DNA of 64,000 bases from Glycomyces amatae (GCF_020991375.1 NZ_JAJLQZ010000004.1:248001-312000), one strand, 5' to 3'; shown: positions 49,339 to 58,013, counted from the first letter of the stretch. Program-made: numbers and translations. Notes: a model not told the origin generated them from the letters alone.

Positions 49339-49880
49339 GCGGCCTCCCTGGAGTCCATCGCGATGCCGAGCGCCGCCGCCGGGGTGCCCAGGCGCTTGCG
49401 GAGCCCCGCGAGCGCGCGGGAGGCCTGGCTCTTGACGGTGCCGACCGAGATGCCGAGGACCTCGGCGATCTGCGGGTCCGAGCGGTTCTCGTAGTAGCGG
49501 AGGACGAGGACCGCGCGCTGGCGTTTGGGGAGGGCGGCGATGTGGCGCCACATGGCGTCGCGCACGGCCGAGTGCTCGGTGAAGTCGCGGGAGGTGTCGG
49601 GGCGGTCCTCGAAGATCTCGGTGGGCTTCTCGCGGTTGGAGCGCTTGCGCCACCAGGAGGCGTTGGTGTTGTACAGGATCCGGCGGGCATAGGCGTCGAT
49701 CGAATCAGTGGTCCTGATCCGTCCCCATGCCAGGTAGGTCTTCGTCAAGGTCGTCTGCACCAGGTCCTCCGCTGTCGCCCAGTTCCCCGTGAGGAGATAC
49801 GCCGCACGATGCAGCGCGGCCGAGCGCGCCGCCACGTACTCGCGGAACTCCTCGTCCTGGGACGATTTGGTCTCGCTCAC
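49335..49880 (-). CDS. SigE-family (ECF) RNA polymerase sigma factor
   Basis: A 181-residue ECF sigma factor. Region 2 is FREYVAARSAALHRAAYLLT then EDLVQTTLTKTYLAWGRI (near 10-60). Region 4 is LPKRQRAVLVLRYYENRSDP then IAEVLGISVGTVKSQASRAL (near 115-160). This subtype is the SigE/SACE group common in actinobacteria, around 170 residues and without extra domains. GTG 49880 has AGGGAG five bases upstream and removes a non-conserved extension. It is the first gene of a two-gene operon with its membrane partner. Confidence 0.94.
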   Translation of the reverse strand: MSETKSSQDEEFREYVAARSAALHRAAYLLTGNWATAEDLVQTTLTKTYLAWGRIRTTDSIDAYARRILYNTNASWWRKRSNREKPTEIFEDRPDTSRDFTEHSAVRDAMWRHIAALPKRQRAVLVLRYYENRSDPQIAEVLGISVGTVKSQASRALAGLRKRLGTPAAALGIAMDSREAA

Positions 49881-50083
49881 GCGTCTCCCTGGAGGGGTCG
49901 AACAACAGACGACATACCCCCGGAGGAAAGTTGCCCCGCAGGGCGGAATTCTGCCAAAAGATGGGTGTCGTCGGCAACCGAGGGTCGGTAGAAGGTGAGT
50001 ATACGAAGTAGGTGCAACCGGGTGGGTCCCGGCATCGCGGGGCGCAGCGGGCGTCACGTCGGCACCGGCGCCCAACACGCGAA
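49881..50083. other. Promoter region of the sigma-factor operon
   Basis: No gene. The minus-strand promoter of the sigma operon should lie here; no element can be assigned firmly. Confidence 0.3.
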
Positions 50084-50109
50084 ACACCCGCCGACGCGTC
50101 GGCGGGTGT
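50084..50109 (-). terminator. Terminator of the PH-domain gene
   Basis: ACACCCGCCGAC and its complement GTCGGCGGGTGT surround a central GC; a 26-bp perfect palindrome 27 bases past the stop codon. Confidence 0.7.
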
Positions 50110-50135
50110 CGGTGGTCGAGGGGGACCCGGCGGGG

Positions 50136-50951
50136 TCAGACGTCGGCGTCCTTGCGCACCGGCTCCTCGGGGATGAGGTCCTCCTCGGGTTCGGCCTCGC
50201 GCTCGTCGACGGCCTCGGGCTCGTACATCTCCTCGCACATCTGGAGGTAGAGCTCGTTGGGGTTCGGCAGGTGCGGGACGTTGCGCAGCGCCTGGTCCTG
50301 GCCCGCGGACTCGATGATGAACTCGCCGTAGTTGAGCATGCGGCCCATCGGCGACTGCGAGTACTTCATGTCGGTGACGCGGCCGAGCGGCATCATGGCG
50401 ACCGAGCGGGTGATGACCCCCTGGATGAGCATGATCCGCTTGTTGGTCAGGATGAAGCGGTCCATGTACCAGTCGAGGATCTTCCAGCCCACGAACCCCA
50501 GGATGAGCAGCCAGACCACGACGGTGACCGTCAGGGCCGTGTCGCGGCTCTGGGACTCCCACTTGGTGAGCATCCCCGAGGCGAGCCCCATGATGAAGGT
50601 CGAGAGGGTGCCGATGATGTACCAGGGCATGAGGTGGACCCAGTGGCGGCGCCACTCGCCGCGGTACTTCTCGGTGGGGAAGAGGTAGCGGGCGGAGATG
50701 GGGGACGGGACGTCGGGGACGGTGGGGGCGCGCACTCCGGACAGGAGGCCGACGCCCGCGCCGTCGTCGAAGCGGACGCCGTCGATGTCGCTCGCGGCCG
50801 CCGCCGGGGCGGTGCCGGCGGGGAAGGCGTACTCGCGGGTGGGGGACTCGGCGCCCGGGGCGGGACCGTCGGAGGGGGCGCGGGGACTGGGGGGTTCCAG
50901 CGGCTCGGTGTCCTTCTTGTCCCCCGAGCCGCCTGCACCGGAATCGGTCAT
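50136..50951 (-). CDS. PH-domain (bPH2-type) membrane protein
   Basis: A 271-residue protein. The first 85 residues are Pro/Ala/Gly-rich and probably disordered. Two membrane segments follow (WYIIGTLSTFIMGLASGMLT and LTVTVVVWLLILGFVGWKIL), then a bacterial PH domain: DRFILTNKRIMLIQGVITRS, VAMMPLGRVTDMKYSQSPMG and LNYGEFIIESAGQDQALRNV are its typical strands. The C-terminus is acidic. Such proteins sit in the inner membrane; their role is unknown. A 54-residue membrane protein is encoded just upstream on the same strand. Confidence 0.9.
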   Translation of the reverse strand: MTDSGAGGSGDKKDTEPLEPPSPRAPSDGPAPGAESPTREYAFPAGTAPAAAASDIDGVRFDDGAGVGLLSGVRAPTVPDVPSPISARYLFPTEKYRGEWRRHWVHLMPWYIIGTLSTFIMGLASGMLTKWESQSRDTALTVTVVVWLLILGFVGWKILDWYMDRFILTNKRIMLIQGVITRSVAMMPLGRVTDMKYSQSPMGRMLNYGEFIIESAGQDQALRNVPHLPNPNELYLQMCEEMYEPEAVDEREAEPEEDLIPEEPVRKDADV

Positions 50952-50964
50952 GCTGCCGTCGCCG

Positions 50965-51129
50965 TCAGGTCACGAGGTTCGTGAAGAACGCCGCGAAACC
51001 GTTCGCGGCATCGAGGATTCCGCCTGCGAGGTTCCCGACCACATCGCTGGCTTCGCCTGGCCTGAAGGCTACAAAGAACACCAGGAACGCAAGTCCGCCC
51101 CAAGTCAGAAACTTCTTCAACTTCCTCAC
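50965..51129 (-). CDS. Small membrane protein of 54 residues
   Basis: The minus strand encodes VRKLKKFLTWGGLAFLVFFV, AFRPGEASDVVGNLAGGILD and AANGFAAFFTNLVT from a GTG start with an excellent ribosome site (GGGAGG overlapping five bases upstream). A basic start, one membrane span and an amphipathic tail resemble small membrane proteins often found near PH-domain or YihY genes in actinobacteria. Its stop lies 13 bp before the PH-domain start, so it is co-transcribed. The family is not named. Confidence 0.72.
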   Translation of the reverse strand: MRKLKKFLTWGGLAFLVFFVAFRPGEASDVVGNLAGGILDAANGFAAFFTNLVT

Positions 51130-51570
51130 CCCTCCCGTCAAGGGTCCTGGCCGATCGTTCGTCTGGCGCAGGCTGGCACGAGTCTACCGTACGAGCATGA
51201 CTCGGCTTTCAGTTTTGCAGTGGGCCCCATCGGTGCGAACCGAGCGGCCGGTGCCGGGAGCCAGGGTCGCCGGGCGGTGTCGATATGCCCGGCTCCGCCT
51301 GTCTACCAGCGGAACAACCTATTCGCTTGTACCAACGGGGAGCTTACCGCAAGTAGCCTTCCATTGGCTCAATGTAGGCGCATCGCCGCCGCAGTCCCAG
51401 GGAAGCGTCAGCTATCCGACACCGTTCGTTCGCGTACGCGCCCTGCGGGTGCGAAGCGTCGACGCGGCGCCGCGACCGGCACGGCGCCGGGCCGGTGCGC
51501 ACCCTTCAAGGGTGCCACCGGGGCACGGCGTTCGGGGCCCCCGGGGGCGTCGGATTTCGGACGGATCGCG
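51130..51570. other. Intergenic region with a terminator-like hairpin
   Basis: No gene is supported. It holds the promoter of the small membrane protein operon on the left and the TrmH terminator on the right. Confidence 0.35.
51499..51515 (-). terminator. Stem-loop downstream of the methyltransferase gene
   Basis: GCACCCT-TCA-AGGGTGC forms a 7-bp stem about 55 bases after the stop of the TrmH-family gene. Confidence 0.45.
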
Positions 51571-52230
51571 CTAGCCGGCGCGGCGGGCGGCGGGGCCCTG
51601 CCCGAAGACGTGCTCCCTCACCCACGCGTGCATGGCGATCCCGCTGGCCACGCCCGCGTTGATGGAGCGGGTCGACCCGAACTGGGTGATCGAGCAGACC
51701 ATCGAGCACACCTCGCGCACCGGCTCGGACAGGCCGGGGCCCTCCTGACCGAAGACCAGGACCGCGTTGCGCGGCAGGGAGGTCGTCTCGATCGGCACCG
51801 AGCCGGGCAGGTTGTCGACGCCCACCACCGCGAGGCCCTCGGCGGCGACCCGGTCGACGAACGCCTCCACGGTGGGGTGGTGCTCGACGTGCTGGTAGCG
51901 GTCGGTGACCATCGCGCCGCGCCGGTTCCAGCGGCGCTTGCCGACGATGTGGACCGCGGCGGCGAGGAACGCGTTCGCGTTGCGCACGACGGTGCCGATG
52001 TTGAAGTCGTGCTGCCAGTTCTCGATGGCGACGTGGAAGTCGTGGCGGCGCTCGTCGAGGTCGGCGACGACCGCCTCGCGGCGCCAGTACCGGTAGCGGT
52101 CGACCACGTTGCGGCGGTCGCCCAGGCGCAGCAGCTCCGGGTCGTACTCCGCGCCCTCGGGCCAGGGGCCCTCCCAGGGGCCGACGCCCACCTCCGCGGC
52201 GGCCAGATCCTCGTCAGTCACGCCGACCAT
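51571..52230 (-). CDS. TrmH (SpoU) family RNA 2'-O-methyltransferase
   Basis: A 219-residue SPOUT-fold enzyme that uses S-adenosylmethionine to methylate ribose in tRNA or rRNA. The three SpoU motifs are present: motif 1 NWQHDFNIGTVVRNANAF (near 70-88), motif 2 NAVLVFGQEGPGLSEPV (near 154-170) and motif 3 STRSINAGVASGIAMHAW (near 185-202). The catalytic Arg is in VVRNANAF. The N-terminal 60 residues lack an L30e-like substrate domain, so this is the short form. GTG 52221 is a possible alternative start. The target nucleotide is unknown. Confidence 0.92.
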   Translation of the reverse strand: MVGVTDEDLAAAEVGVGPWEGPWPEGAEYDPELLRLGDRRNVVDRYRYWRREAVVADLDERRHDFHVAIENWQHDFNIGTVVRNANAFLAAAVHIVGKRRWNRRGAMVTDRYQHVEHHPTVEAFVDRVAAEGLAVVGVDNLPGSVPIETTSLPRNAVLVFGQEGPGLSEPVREVCSMVCSITQFGSTRSINAGVASGIAMHAWVREHVFGQGPAARRAG

Positions 52231-52482
52231 TGGAGCACAGCCGCCGGGGGCGGCCCGTGCCCGCGGCGGCGGGCGGGCATGGCGCCGCCCCGGCGGCTAC
52301 GGGGGAAACCGACCGGGGCGACGCGTTGCATACTATCTGCCCGACGGTTGCGATCGGGCACACACCCTTTTGAATTCCCTTGCCGCAGAAGGAAATCGGG
52401 TCTTTATACGCCCCGCGTCACTCAGGTTTCGCAACAGTCCCGCCGGCACGGCCGTCCACACTGCCCCCTCCCGTGCGGCGGC
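52231..52482. other. Gap between the methyltransferase and acetoacetate-CoA ligase genes
   Basis: No gene or clear terminator is supported in this 252-bp stretch. It should contain the TrmH promoter. Confidence 0.3.
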
Positions 52483-54405
52483 TCACCGCAGGAAGGCCCT
52501 GAGCGCGTCCGGATCGGCCAGCGCGTCCCGGGCGATGGCCTCGTCGGGCGCGACGCCCTTGAGGATCTTCTTGACCGGGACCTCCACCTTCTTGCCGCTG
52601 AGGGTCCTGGGGATCGCCGGGACCTGCCGCACCTCGTCGGGCACGTGCCGGGGCGAGAGCTGCTCGCGCAGGGCCGCCCTGATGCGCCCCTGCATGGCCT
52701 CGTCGAGCTCCGCGCCCTCGGCGCAGGCCACATAGAGCAGGAGGCGGTCCTGGCCGGGGTCGTCCAGGTGCACGACGAGGGAGTCGGCGACGCCCTCGAT
52801 CGCCTCGACGACCGCGTAGAACTCCGCGGTGCCCATGCGGACGCCGCCGCGGTTGAGGGTGGCGTCGCTGCGCCCGGAGATGACCGCCGAGCCGCGGTCG
52901 GAGATGGTGATCCAGTCGCCGTGGCGCCAGATCCCGGGGAAGTCGGTGAGGTAGGTGTCGCGGTAGCGGTGCTTGAGCGGGTCGCCCCACAGGCCCACGG
53001 GCATCGACGGCATCGGCGAGGCGATCACCAGTTCGCCCTCGCGGCCGATCCCCGGGCGCCCCTCGGGGTCGAAGGAGCGGACGTCGGCGCCCAGGCAGCG
53101 GCAGGAGAGCTCGCCGCGCCACACCGGGACCGTGGGCGCGCCGCCGATGAAGCCGGTGCACAGGTCGGTGCCGCCCGAGAGGGACTGGAGCTGCGCGGTG
53201 GGGCTGACGGACTCGTACACGTAGTCGAAGCCGACCGCCGGGAGCGGGGCGCCCGTGGAGCCGATGCCGCGGAGGCGCGACAGGTCGGCCTCCTCGCTCG
53301 GCTTGACGCCGCGGGAGCGGCAGGCCATGAGGAAGGGAGCGCTCGTGCCGAAGTAGGTGGTGCCGGACTCCTCGGCGAGGCGCCACATGCCCGCCGGGTC
53401 GGGCAGGCCGTCGAACATGACGATCCCGGCGCCCACGATCGGCGCGGACATGAGGTAGTTCCACATCATCCAGCCGGTGGTGGAGTACCAGAAGAACCGG
53501 TCGCCGACGCCGAGGTCGTGGTGGAGCGAGTGCATCTTCGCGTGCTCGAGCGCCATGCCGCCGTGCGAGTGGACGATCGCCTTCGGCAGGCCCGTGGTGC
53601 CCGAGGAGTAGAGGATGTAGAGCGGGTGGTCGAAGGTGAGCGGCTCGAACGCGATCCCCTCGTCGTAGGCGCAGAAGCGGTCCCAGGTCTCGCCCTCGAC
53701 CTCGTCCGAACCCAGGTAGGGCAGGGTGACGAGCGCGCCGAGGCCCTCGATGCCGCGGGCGACGCGCCGCAGGTCGTCGGTGCGGTCGATCGACTTGGGG
53801 CCGTATTTGTAACCGTCGACGGCGACCAGGACCTTCGGCTCGATCTGCGCGAAGCGGTCGAGGACCGCCTTCGCGCCGAACTCGGGGGCGCAGCTGGAGA
53901 AGACCGCGCCGAGGCTCGCCGAGGCGAGCATGAGCGCGAAGGTCTCGGGGATGTTCGGCATCCAGGCGGCGACGCGGTCGCCGCGGTGCACCCCGTGGGC
54001 GACCAGCCCGGCGCGGGCGCGCGCGACCGCCTCGCGCAGGTCCGCGAGGGTCCACTCCACCGTCTCGCGCGTGTCGGAGTAGGCGCGCACGATGACGTCC
54101 TCCTCCCCCACGCCGGGGGCGGTGAGGACGGCGCGCGCGTAGTTGAAGGTCTCGTCGGGGAACCACACGGTGTCGGGCATCGACTCGTCGGCGAGCACGC
54201 GGTGCTCGGGGACGGTCTTGCCGAGGCCGAAGTGCTCCCAGACCGCGCCCCAGAACGGCCTCAGGTGCTCCACCGAGTACTGCCACAGCGCAGGGTAAGA
54301 GGTGAGGTCGCGCTCCTCTCGGCGCGACAGCCACTGGCTGAAGCGCCCGATGTTGGTGGTCTCCACCGCATCAGGCCGCGGCAGCCACAGCACCTCGTTG
54401 GTCAC
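52483..54405 (-). CDS. Acetoacetate-CoA ligase (acetoacetyl-CoA synthetase)
   Basis: A 640-residue member of the acyl-adenylate-forming superfamily, the normal length for acetoacetate-CoA ligase. The N-terminal ACS domain (SQWLSRREERDLTSYPALWQ) is characteristic. The AMP-binding P-loop is YILYSSGTTGLPKAIVHSHG (near 263-282), then LSGGTDLCTGFIGGAPTVPV and RHGDWITISDRGSAVISGRS (near 492-511). The C-terminal catalytic Lys is in RTLSGKKVEVPVKKIL (near 598-613). It activates acetoacetate with ATP and CoA in the cytosol, for ketone-body use or polyhydroxyalkanoate turnover. The GTG start has GGGAGG upstream. It is monocistronic. Confidence 0.95.
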   Translation of the reverse strand: MTNEVLWLPRPDAVETTNIGRFSQWLSRREERDLTSYPALWQYSVEHLRPFWGAVWEHFGLGKTVPEHRVLADESMPDTVWFPDETFNYARAVLTAPGVGEEDVIVRAYSDTRETVEWTLADLREAVARARAGLVAHGVHRGDRVAAWMPNIPETFALMLASASLGAVFSSCAPEFGAKAVLDRFAQIEPKVLVAVDGYKYGPKSIDRTDDLRRVARGIEGLGALVTLPYLGSDEVEGETWDRFCAYDEGIAFEPLTFDHPLYILYSSGTTGLPKAIVHSHGGMALEHAKMHSLHHDLGVGDRFFWYSTTGWMMWNYLMSAPIVGAGIVMFDGLPDPAGMWRLAEESGTTYFGTSAPFLMACRSRGVKPSEEADLSRLRGIGSTGAPLPAVGFDYVYESVSPTAQLQSLSGGTDLCTGFIGGAPTVPVWRGELSCRCLGADVRSFDPEGRPGIGREGELVIASPMPSMPVGLWGDPLKHRYRDTYLTDFPGIWRHGDWITISDRGSAVISGRSDATLNRGGVRMGTAEFYAVVEAIEGVADSLVVHLDDPGQDRLLLYVACAEGAELDEAMQGRIRAALREQLSPRHVPDEVRQVPAIPRTLSGKKVEVPVKKILKGVAPDEAIARDALADPDALRAFLR

Positions 54406-54522
54406 GATCGCCTCCCGATTTCCACGACGGTGTGGTCCACAGCACTATCGTGGCATGTCTCGGGTTTACGCCTGGGACCGGGGGATCGTTTGCCCCCGTT
54501 CGTCCGCTATCCAGGGAGTTCA

Positions 54523-55830
54523 TTATGTGGGACGGAGCTCGTCCTCGATGAAGCGCTCGCGCGTGACGTACAGGCCCGCGAACAGCAGGAGCGCGGTCAG
54601 GACCGCGATGAGCCCGAAGGGCACGCTCCACGAGCCGGTGAGGCCGAAGACCCAGCCGACCGCGAGCGGGCCGGCCCCGGCGATGAGGTAGCCGCCGGAC
54701 TGGGCGAACGAGGACAGCGCGCTGGTCCCGGCGGGCGTGCGGGCCCGGAGCCCGAACAGGGTCAGGATCAGCGGGAACACCGAGGTGCCGATGCCGAACA
54801 GGACCATGGCGGCCCAGGTGAGCGGGCCGCCGCCGTCGAGCCAGAGCGCGGCGAGGGCGGGCGGGTAGCAGGCCATGAGGACGAGGAAGACCGGGCGCGG
54901 ACCCCACCGGACGGTGAGGATCGGGACCACGACCGAGACGGGGATCTGCACGACGGTGAGCACGCCGAGCATCGACCCGGCGGCGGCCGCGTCCATCCCG
55001 TCGGAGGCCAGGATCGTCGTCGTCCAGCCCATGAGGATGTAGGCGATGGCCGACTGGCAGCCGAAGGCGGCCAGCATCATCCAGGCCAGGCGCGAGCGGC
55101 GGACGCCGCGGAGGCCGTCGATCGGGGCGGCGCCGGAGGCCGCGGCGGCCGGGCGCCACAGCAGCCACGGGACGATCGCGACGAGCGCCGGGAGGGCCCA
55201 GACCGCCAGCGCGACGCGCCAGTCGTCGACGAGGTGCTCGATCGGGGCCGTGGCCGCGGCGGCGACGGCGGTGCCCACGGCGAGCGTCGTGGAGTAGGCG
55301 GTGGTCATGGCGCCGATGCGGTTCGGGAAGTAGCGCTTGACGATGACCGGGACCGCGACGTTGCCGATGGCCCCGGCGGCGAGCGCCAGGAGGCTGCACA
55401 GCAGGAAGACCGCGGTGCTCGGGGCCCAGGCGCGGGCGACGAGCCCCAGGCTCATGACCAGGAGGGCGCCCGTGAGGAGCAGGCGCGGGCCGAAGCGGCG
55501 GGCGAGGCGGGGCGCGAGGGCGCCGAGCCCGGCGAAGGCGAGGACCGGGAGGGTGGTCAGGAGGCCGGCGACGGTCTCCGACATGCCGAGGCCGGTGCGC
55601 AGCTCGGCGAGGATCGCCCCGACGCTGGTGACGGCGGTGCGGAAGTTGAAGGCGGCGAGGACGACGCCGGCGACGAGCATCCAGCCGGCGGCGGCGGCCT
55701 TGGCGGCGGGCGCGGGGTCGGCGAGCTCGGCGCGGGGCGTGGGGGCCGGGTGCTCGTCGGGGTGGTCGGCGTCGGGTCCCCGCTGGGCGGGCCCCTCGGC
55801 GGTGCCGGCGGGCGCGGCGTCGGTCGTCAC
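54523..55830 (-). CDS. MFS transporter, CynX/NimT (cyanate) subfamily
   Basis: A 435-residue protein with a 45-residue Pro/Asp-rich N-terminus and 12 membrane segments. FNFRTAVTSVGAILAELRTG is the characteristic N-terminal CynX/NimT helix (N-x-R near 62-64), followed by LLTTLPVLAFAGLGALAPRL. Further helices include TTAYSTTLAVGTAVAAAATA and SVFPLILTLFGLRARTPAGT. CynX/NimT members move cyanate, nitroimidazoles or related small compounds. It is divergent from a FadR-type GntR regulator across a 252-bp gap with an 8-bp palindrome, so regulation by that protein is plausible. The substrate is unknown. Confidence 0.9.
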   Translation of the reverse strand: MTTDAAPAGTAEGPAQRGPDADHPDEHPAPTPRAELADPAPAAKAAAAGWMLVAGVVLAAFNFRTAVTSVGAILAELRTGLGMSETVAGLLTTLPVLAFAGLGALAPRLARRFGPRLLLTGALLVMSLGLVARAWAPSTAVFLLCSLLALAAGAIGNVAVPVIVKRYFPNRIGAMTTAYSTTLAVGTAVAAAATAPIEHLVDDWRVALAVWALPALVAIVPWLLWRPAAAASGAAPIDGLRGVRRSRLAWMMLAAFGCQSAIAYILMGWTTTILASDGMDAAAAGSMLGVLTVVQIPVSVVVPILTVRWGPRPVFLVLMACYPPALAALWLDGGGPLTWAAMVLFGIGTSVFPLILTLFGLRARTPAGTSALSSFAQSGGYLIAGAGPLAVGWVFGLTGSWSVPFGLIAVLTALLLFAGLYVTRERFIEDELRPT

Positions 55831-55943
55831 GCGTGGCTCCTACCAGATTCGGGTGCGGGCGGTGGTCCGGCGGGGTGGAAACCGTTGTCCGGCTGTTTCG
55901 GGCGCGACTTGGTGCGTCGTGAGCAGCCGGGATAGAATCGAGT

Positions 55944-55962
55944 CAATTCATGGGATGAATTG
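55944..55962. promoter_or_regulatory. Perfect palindrome, probable operator of the GntR regulator
   Basis: CAATTCAT-GGG-ATGAATTG, 8-bp arms with a 3-base spacer, lies about midway between the divergent MFS and GntR genes in a strongly AT-biased patch. Binding is inferred from position and symmetry. Confidence 0.6.
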
Positions 55963-56082
55963 GCGGCCTGTCAACGGTATCGCGTCGGCTGTCTGCTTTA
56001 ATCCTCCTAGTGTTGGGAAACACGCACCCCATGGCGGGCCCCCGCTGGCCGTGGAAGCGATCCGGAGAGGTCAGGTCCGCCA

Positions 56083-56751
56083 GTGGCATTGCAGTCGACA
56101 CGCAAGTCCGCCCTCGTCGATCAGGTGATCGAGCAGCTGCGCCGCCAGATCAGCGACGGCGAGTGGACCCTGGGCTCGCGCATCCCCACCGAGAGCGAAC
56201 TCGCCGAGCTCCTCGGCGTCGGCCGCAACACCATCCGCGAAGGCGTCCGGGCCCTCGCCCACGCCGGGCTCCTGGAGATCCGCCAGGGCGCCGGGACGTT
56301 CGTCGTCGGCCGCTCGGAGGTGACCGCGGCCGTGCGCCGCCGCATCGCCGCCAGCCCCGCCCTGGACGTCATGGAGGTCCGCCGGGGCCTGGAGGTCGAG
56401 GCCGCGCGCCTGGCCGCCCACCGCCGCGACGAGGCCGACATCACCCGGCTGCGCATCCTCCTGGCCGAGCGCGAGGCGACCCACGAGGTCGGCGACACCG
56501 AGTCGTTCATAGCGGCCGACATCGCCCTCCACCAGGCCGTGGCCGAGGCCAGCCACAACAAGCTCCTCGCCGAGCTGTACACCGAGCTGGCCGACTCGCT
56601 GCGCGAGACCGTCCGGGCCGGGCTCGGGCCGGTCCTGGCCGAGGAGCCGCACATCGACCACACGCGGGCCGTCGAGGCGATCATCGCCGGGGACGCCGAC
56701 CTGGCCGCCATCGAGACCGCCGCGTACCTGCGCCTGCTCATCGACGACTGA
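56083..56751 (+). CDS. FadR-type GntR family transcriptional regulator
   Basis: A 222-residue regulator with an N-terminal winged HTH (DQVIEQLRRQISDGEWTLGS then ELAELLGVGRNTIREGVRAL, near 13-60) and a C-terminal all-helical FCD domain. Metal-ligand residues of the FCD are present: Asp and His in IAADIALHQAVAEASHNKLL (near 145-164), and His in EEPHIDHTRAVEAIIAGDAD (near 188-207). It senses a small carboxylate or similar ligand through a bound metal. It is divergent from a CynX-type MFS gene. The GTG start is preceded by a GGAGAGG stretch. Confidence 0.93.
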   Translation: MALQSTRKSALVDQVIEQLRRQISDGEWTLGSRIPTESELAELLGVGRNTIREGVRALAHAGLLEIRQGAGTFVVGRSEVTAAVRRRIAASPALDVMEVRRGLEVEAARLAAHRRDEADITRLRILLAEREATHEVGDTESFIAADIALHQAVAEASHNKLLAELYTELADSLRETVRAGLGPVLAEEPHIDHTRAVEAIIAGDADLAAIETAAYLRLLIDD

Positions 56752-56831
56752 TCGTCCGGGGCCGCCGGGGCAGACGCTTTCAAGAGATAGAGTCGGTAGG
56801 GCCCGCCCACAGCGAACCGCGAGGAGTCCCC

Positions 56832-57293
56832 ATGCGCCTGTCCGCCCGCGTCGACTACGCACTGCGAGCCGCCGTGGCCCTCGCCGGGTACGGGGACCGG
56901 TGGGTGTCGGCCGAGCAGATCGCCGAGGACCAGGGCATCCCCCGGAAGTTCCTGGAGTCCATCCTGCTCCAGCTGCGGCGCGGCGGCATCGCCACGTCCA
57001 AGCGCGGCTCCGAGGGCGGCCACCGGCTGGCCCGGCCCGGCGACGAGATCAGCCTCGCCGACGTCATCCGCGCCGTCGACGGCCCGCTGGTGGGCGTGCG
57101 GGGCGAGCGGCCCGAGCAGGTGTCCTACACCGGGACCGCGACCGCGCTGACGAACGTGTGGATCGCGCTGCGCGTCTCCGAGCGCCACATCCTCGAGTCG
57201 GTCTCCCTCTCGGCCGTCGCGGGCGACGACCTGCCGACCTCGGTCACCAAGCTGCTCGAGGACCCCGACGCCTGGGTCGTCCGCGGCGCCTGA
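56832..57293 (+). CDS. Rrf2 family transcriptional regulator
   Basis: A 153-residue regulator. The Rrf2 start is textbook: MRLSARVDYALRAAVALAGY, then EQIAEDQGIPRKFLESILLQ, LRRGGIATSKRGSEGGHRLA and DEISLADVIRAVDGPL. It lacks the three conserved Cys of IscR/NsrR, so it does not carry an iron-sulfur cluster by the classic mode. Actinobacterial Rrf2 proteins of this kind often control sulfur or thiol genes, and a cysteine-synthase-like gene lies a few kb away, but no direct link is visible. GAGGAG precedes the ATG by six bases. Confidence 0.92.
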   Translation: MRLSARVDYALRAAVALAGYGDRWVSAEQIAEDQGIPRKFLESILLQLRRGGIATSKRGSEGGHRLARPGDEISLADVIRAVDGPLVGVRGERPEQVSYTGTATALTNVWIALRVSERHILESVSLSAVAGDDLPTSVTKLLEDPDAWVVRGA

Positions 57294-57305
57294 CGCGTCG
57301 CGGTC

Positions 57306-57758
57306 TCAGAGGTCGGTCGGGAGGATCTGGAAGTAGTCGAACCCGGCGCCCCCTCCCGGGAGCGGCGCCAAGCGACGGAAGTCGCCCTCGTCAAGGGTGA
57401 AGATCCGGTTCGTGTCCCAGTCTCGCGCCAGGGCCACCGCGAAGCAGTCGGCCAGGTCGAGTTGCATGTCGTCGTATCTCTCACGCAGATCGCGCGCCGC
57501 GAAGTAGTCCTCGATGTTCAGCTGGCCCAGGTAGTCCGTGGCATTCGGCCCGGAAACCCGGTCGAGGATGTCGCAGAACGCCTGTTTGGCCGCCTTGTAG
57601 TGAACCCGTTCCCGGATGAGGTGGTCAAGCTCGGTGATGACCAGCGGGGAATACACGAAACCACCGATCTCGTGGTACAGCGCATCGCAGCGCCCGTGAT
57701 CGCGGTCGTCGGGGTTGAAGACGGCGAGCAGTGCGGAGGTGTCCGCAACGATGATCAC
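57306..57758 (-). CDS. vapC: VapC-type PIN-domain toxin
   Basis: A 150-residue PIN-domain ribonuclease. The acidic residues expected to bind Mg are present: Asp6 (VADTSALLAVF), Glu43 (VITELDHL), Asp101/Asp104 (QLDLADCFAV) and Asp123/Asp126 (FTLDEGDFRRL). PIN toxins cleave tRNA or rRNA until bound by their antitoxin. The ATG overlaps the antitoxin stop by 4 bp, so the pair is an operon with antitoxin first. The C-terminal GGGAGFDYFQILPTDL is slightly longer than average. Confidence 0.92.
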   Translation of the reverse strand: MIIVADTSALLAVFNPDDRDHGRCDALYHEIGGFVYSPLVITELDHLIRERVHYKAAKQAFCDILDRVSGPNATDYLGQLNIEDYFAARDLRERYDDMQLDLADCFAVALARDWDTNRIFTLDEGDFRRLAPLPGGGAGFDYFQILPTDL

Positions 57759-57991
57759 CGGCGGTCTGCCCGCCGCTGGTAAGCCTCGTCGATGATCCGG
57801 CGGCGCTCCTCACGATCGACGGGCCCCCCGAAATCGAAGGTCGACACCCGCTTCGGGCGAACCGAACGGCCGCTGAGGAGGTCGGCGACGAGTTCGTGAA
57901 GCAGCGCGGCACGAGAGATTCCCCGCGCCTTCGCGAGCCGGTCGAGCTGCGCCATCTCCTCAGGGGTGAGGTACGTAGATGCTTGTTTCAT
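57755..57991 (-). CDS. CopG-type ribbon-helix-helix antitoxin
   Basis: A 78-residue protein. Residues 1-43 form a ribbon-helix-helix DNA-binding domain (STYLTPEEMAQLDRLAKARG then ISRAALLHELVADLL). The C-terminal part (RVSTFDFGGPVDREERRRII) is the toxin-binding arm. The start codon overlaps a perfect inverted repeat, so the protein or toxin-antitoxin complex should repress its own promoter. It precedes the PIN toxin with 4-bp overlap. Confidence 0.88.
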   Translation of the reverse strand: MKQASTYLTPEEMAQLDRLAKARGISRAALLHELVADLLSGRSVRPKRVSTFDFGGPVDREERRRIIDEAYQRRADRR

Positions 57992-58013
57992 AGTTTGTAT
58001 GGTAACAAACTAT
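57990..58013. promoter_or_regulatory. Autoregulatory operator of the toxin-antitoxin operon
   Basis: ATAGTTTGT and its exact complement ACAAACTAT are separated by six bases. The repeat covers the antitoxin start codon, the usual position for RHH autorepression. Confidence 0.75.

Noticed and set aside
48128..49690. Alternative reading frame over the sigma-factor partner
   Set aside because: Its translation is Arg/Pro/Ser-rich shadow sequence; the chosen frame has a membrane span and GTGA coupling to the sigma factor.
50698..55935. A 1745-codon plus-strand open frame
   Set aside because: It runs antisense through the PH-domain, TrmH, acetoacetate-CoA ligase and MFS genes, all of which have clear motifs on the minus strand.
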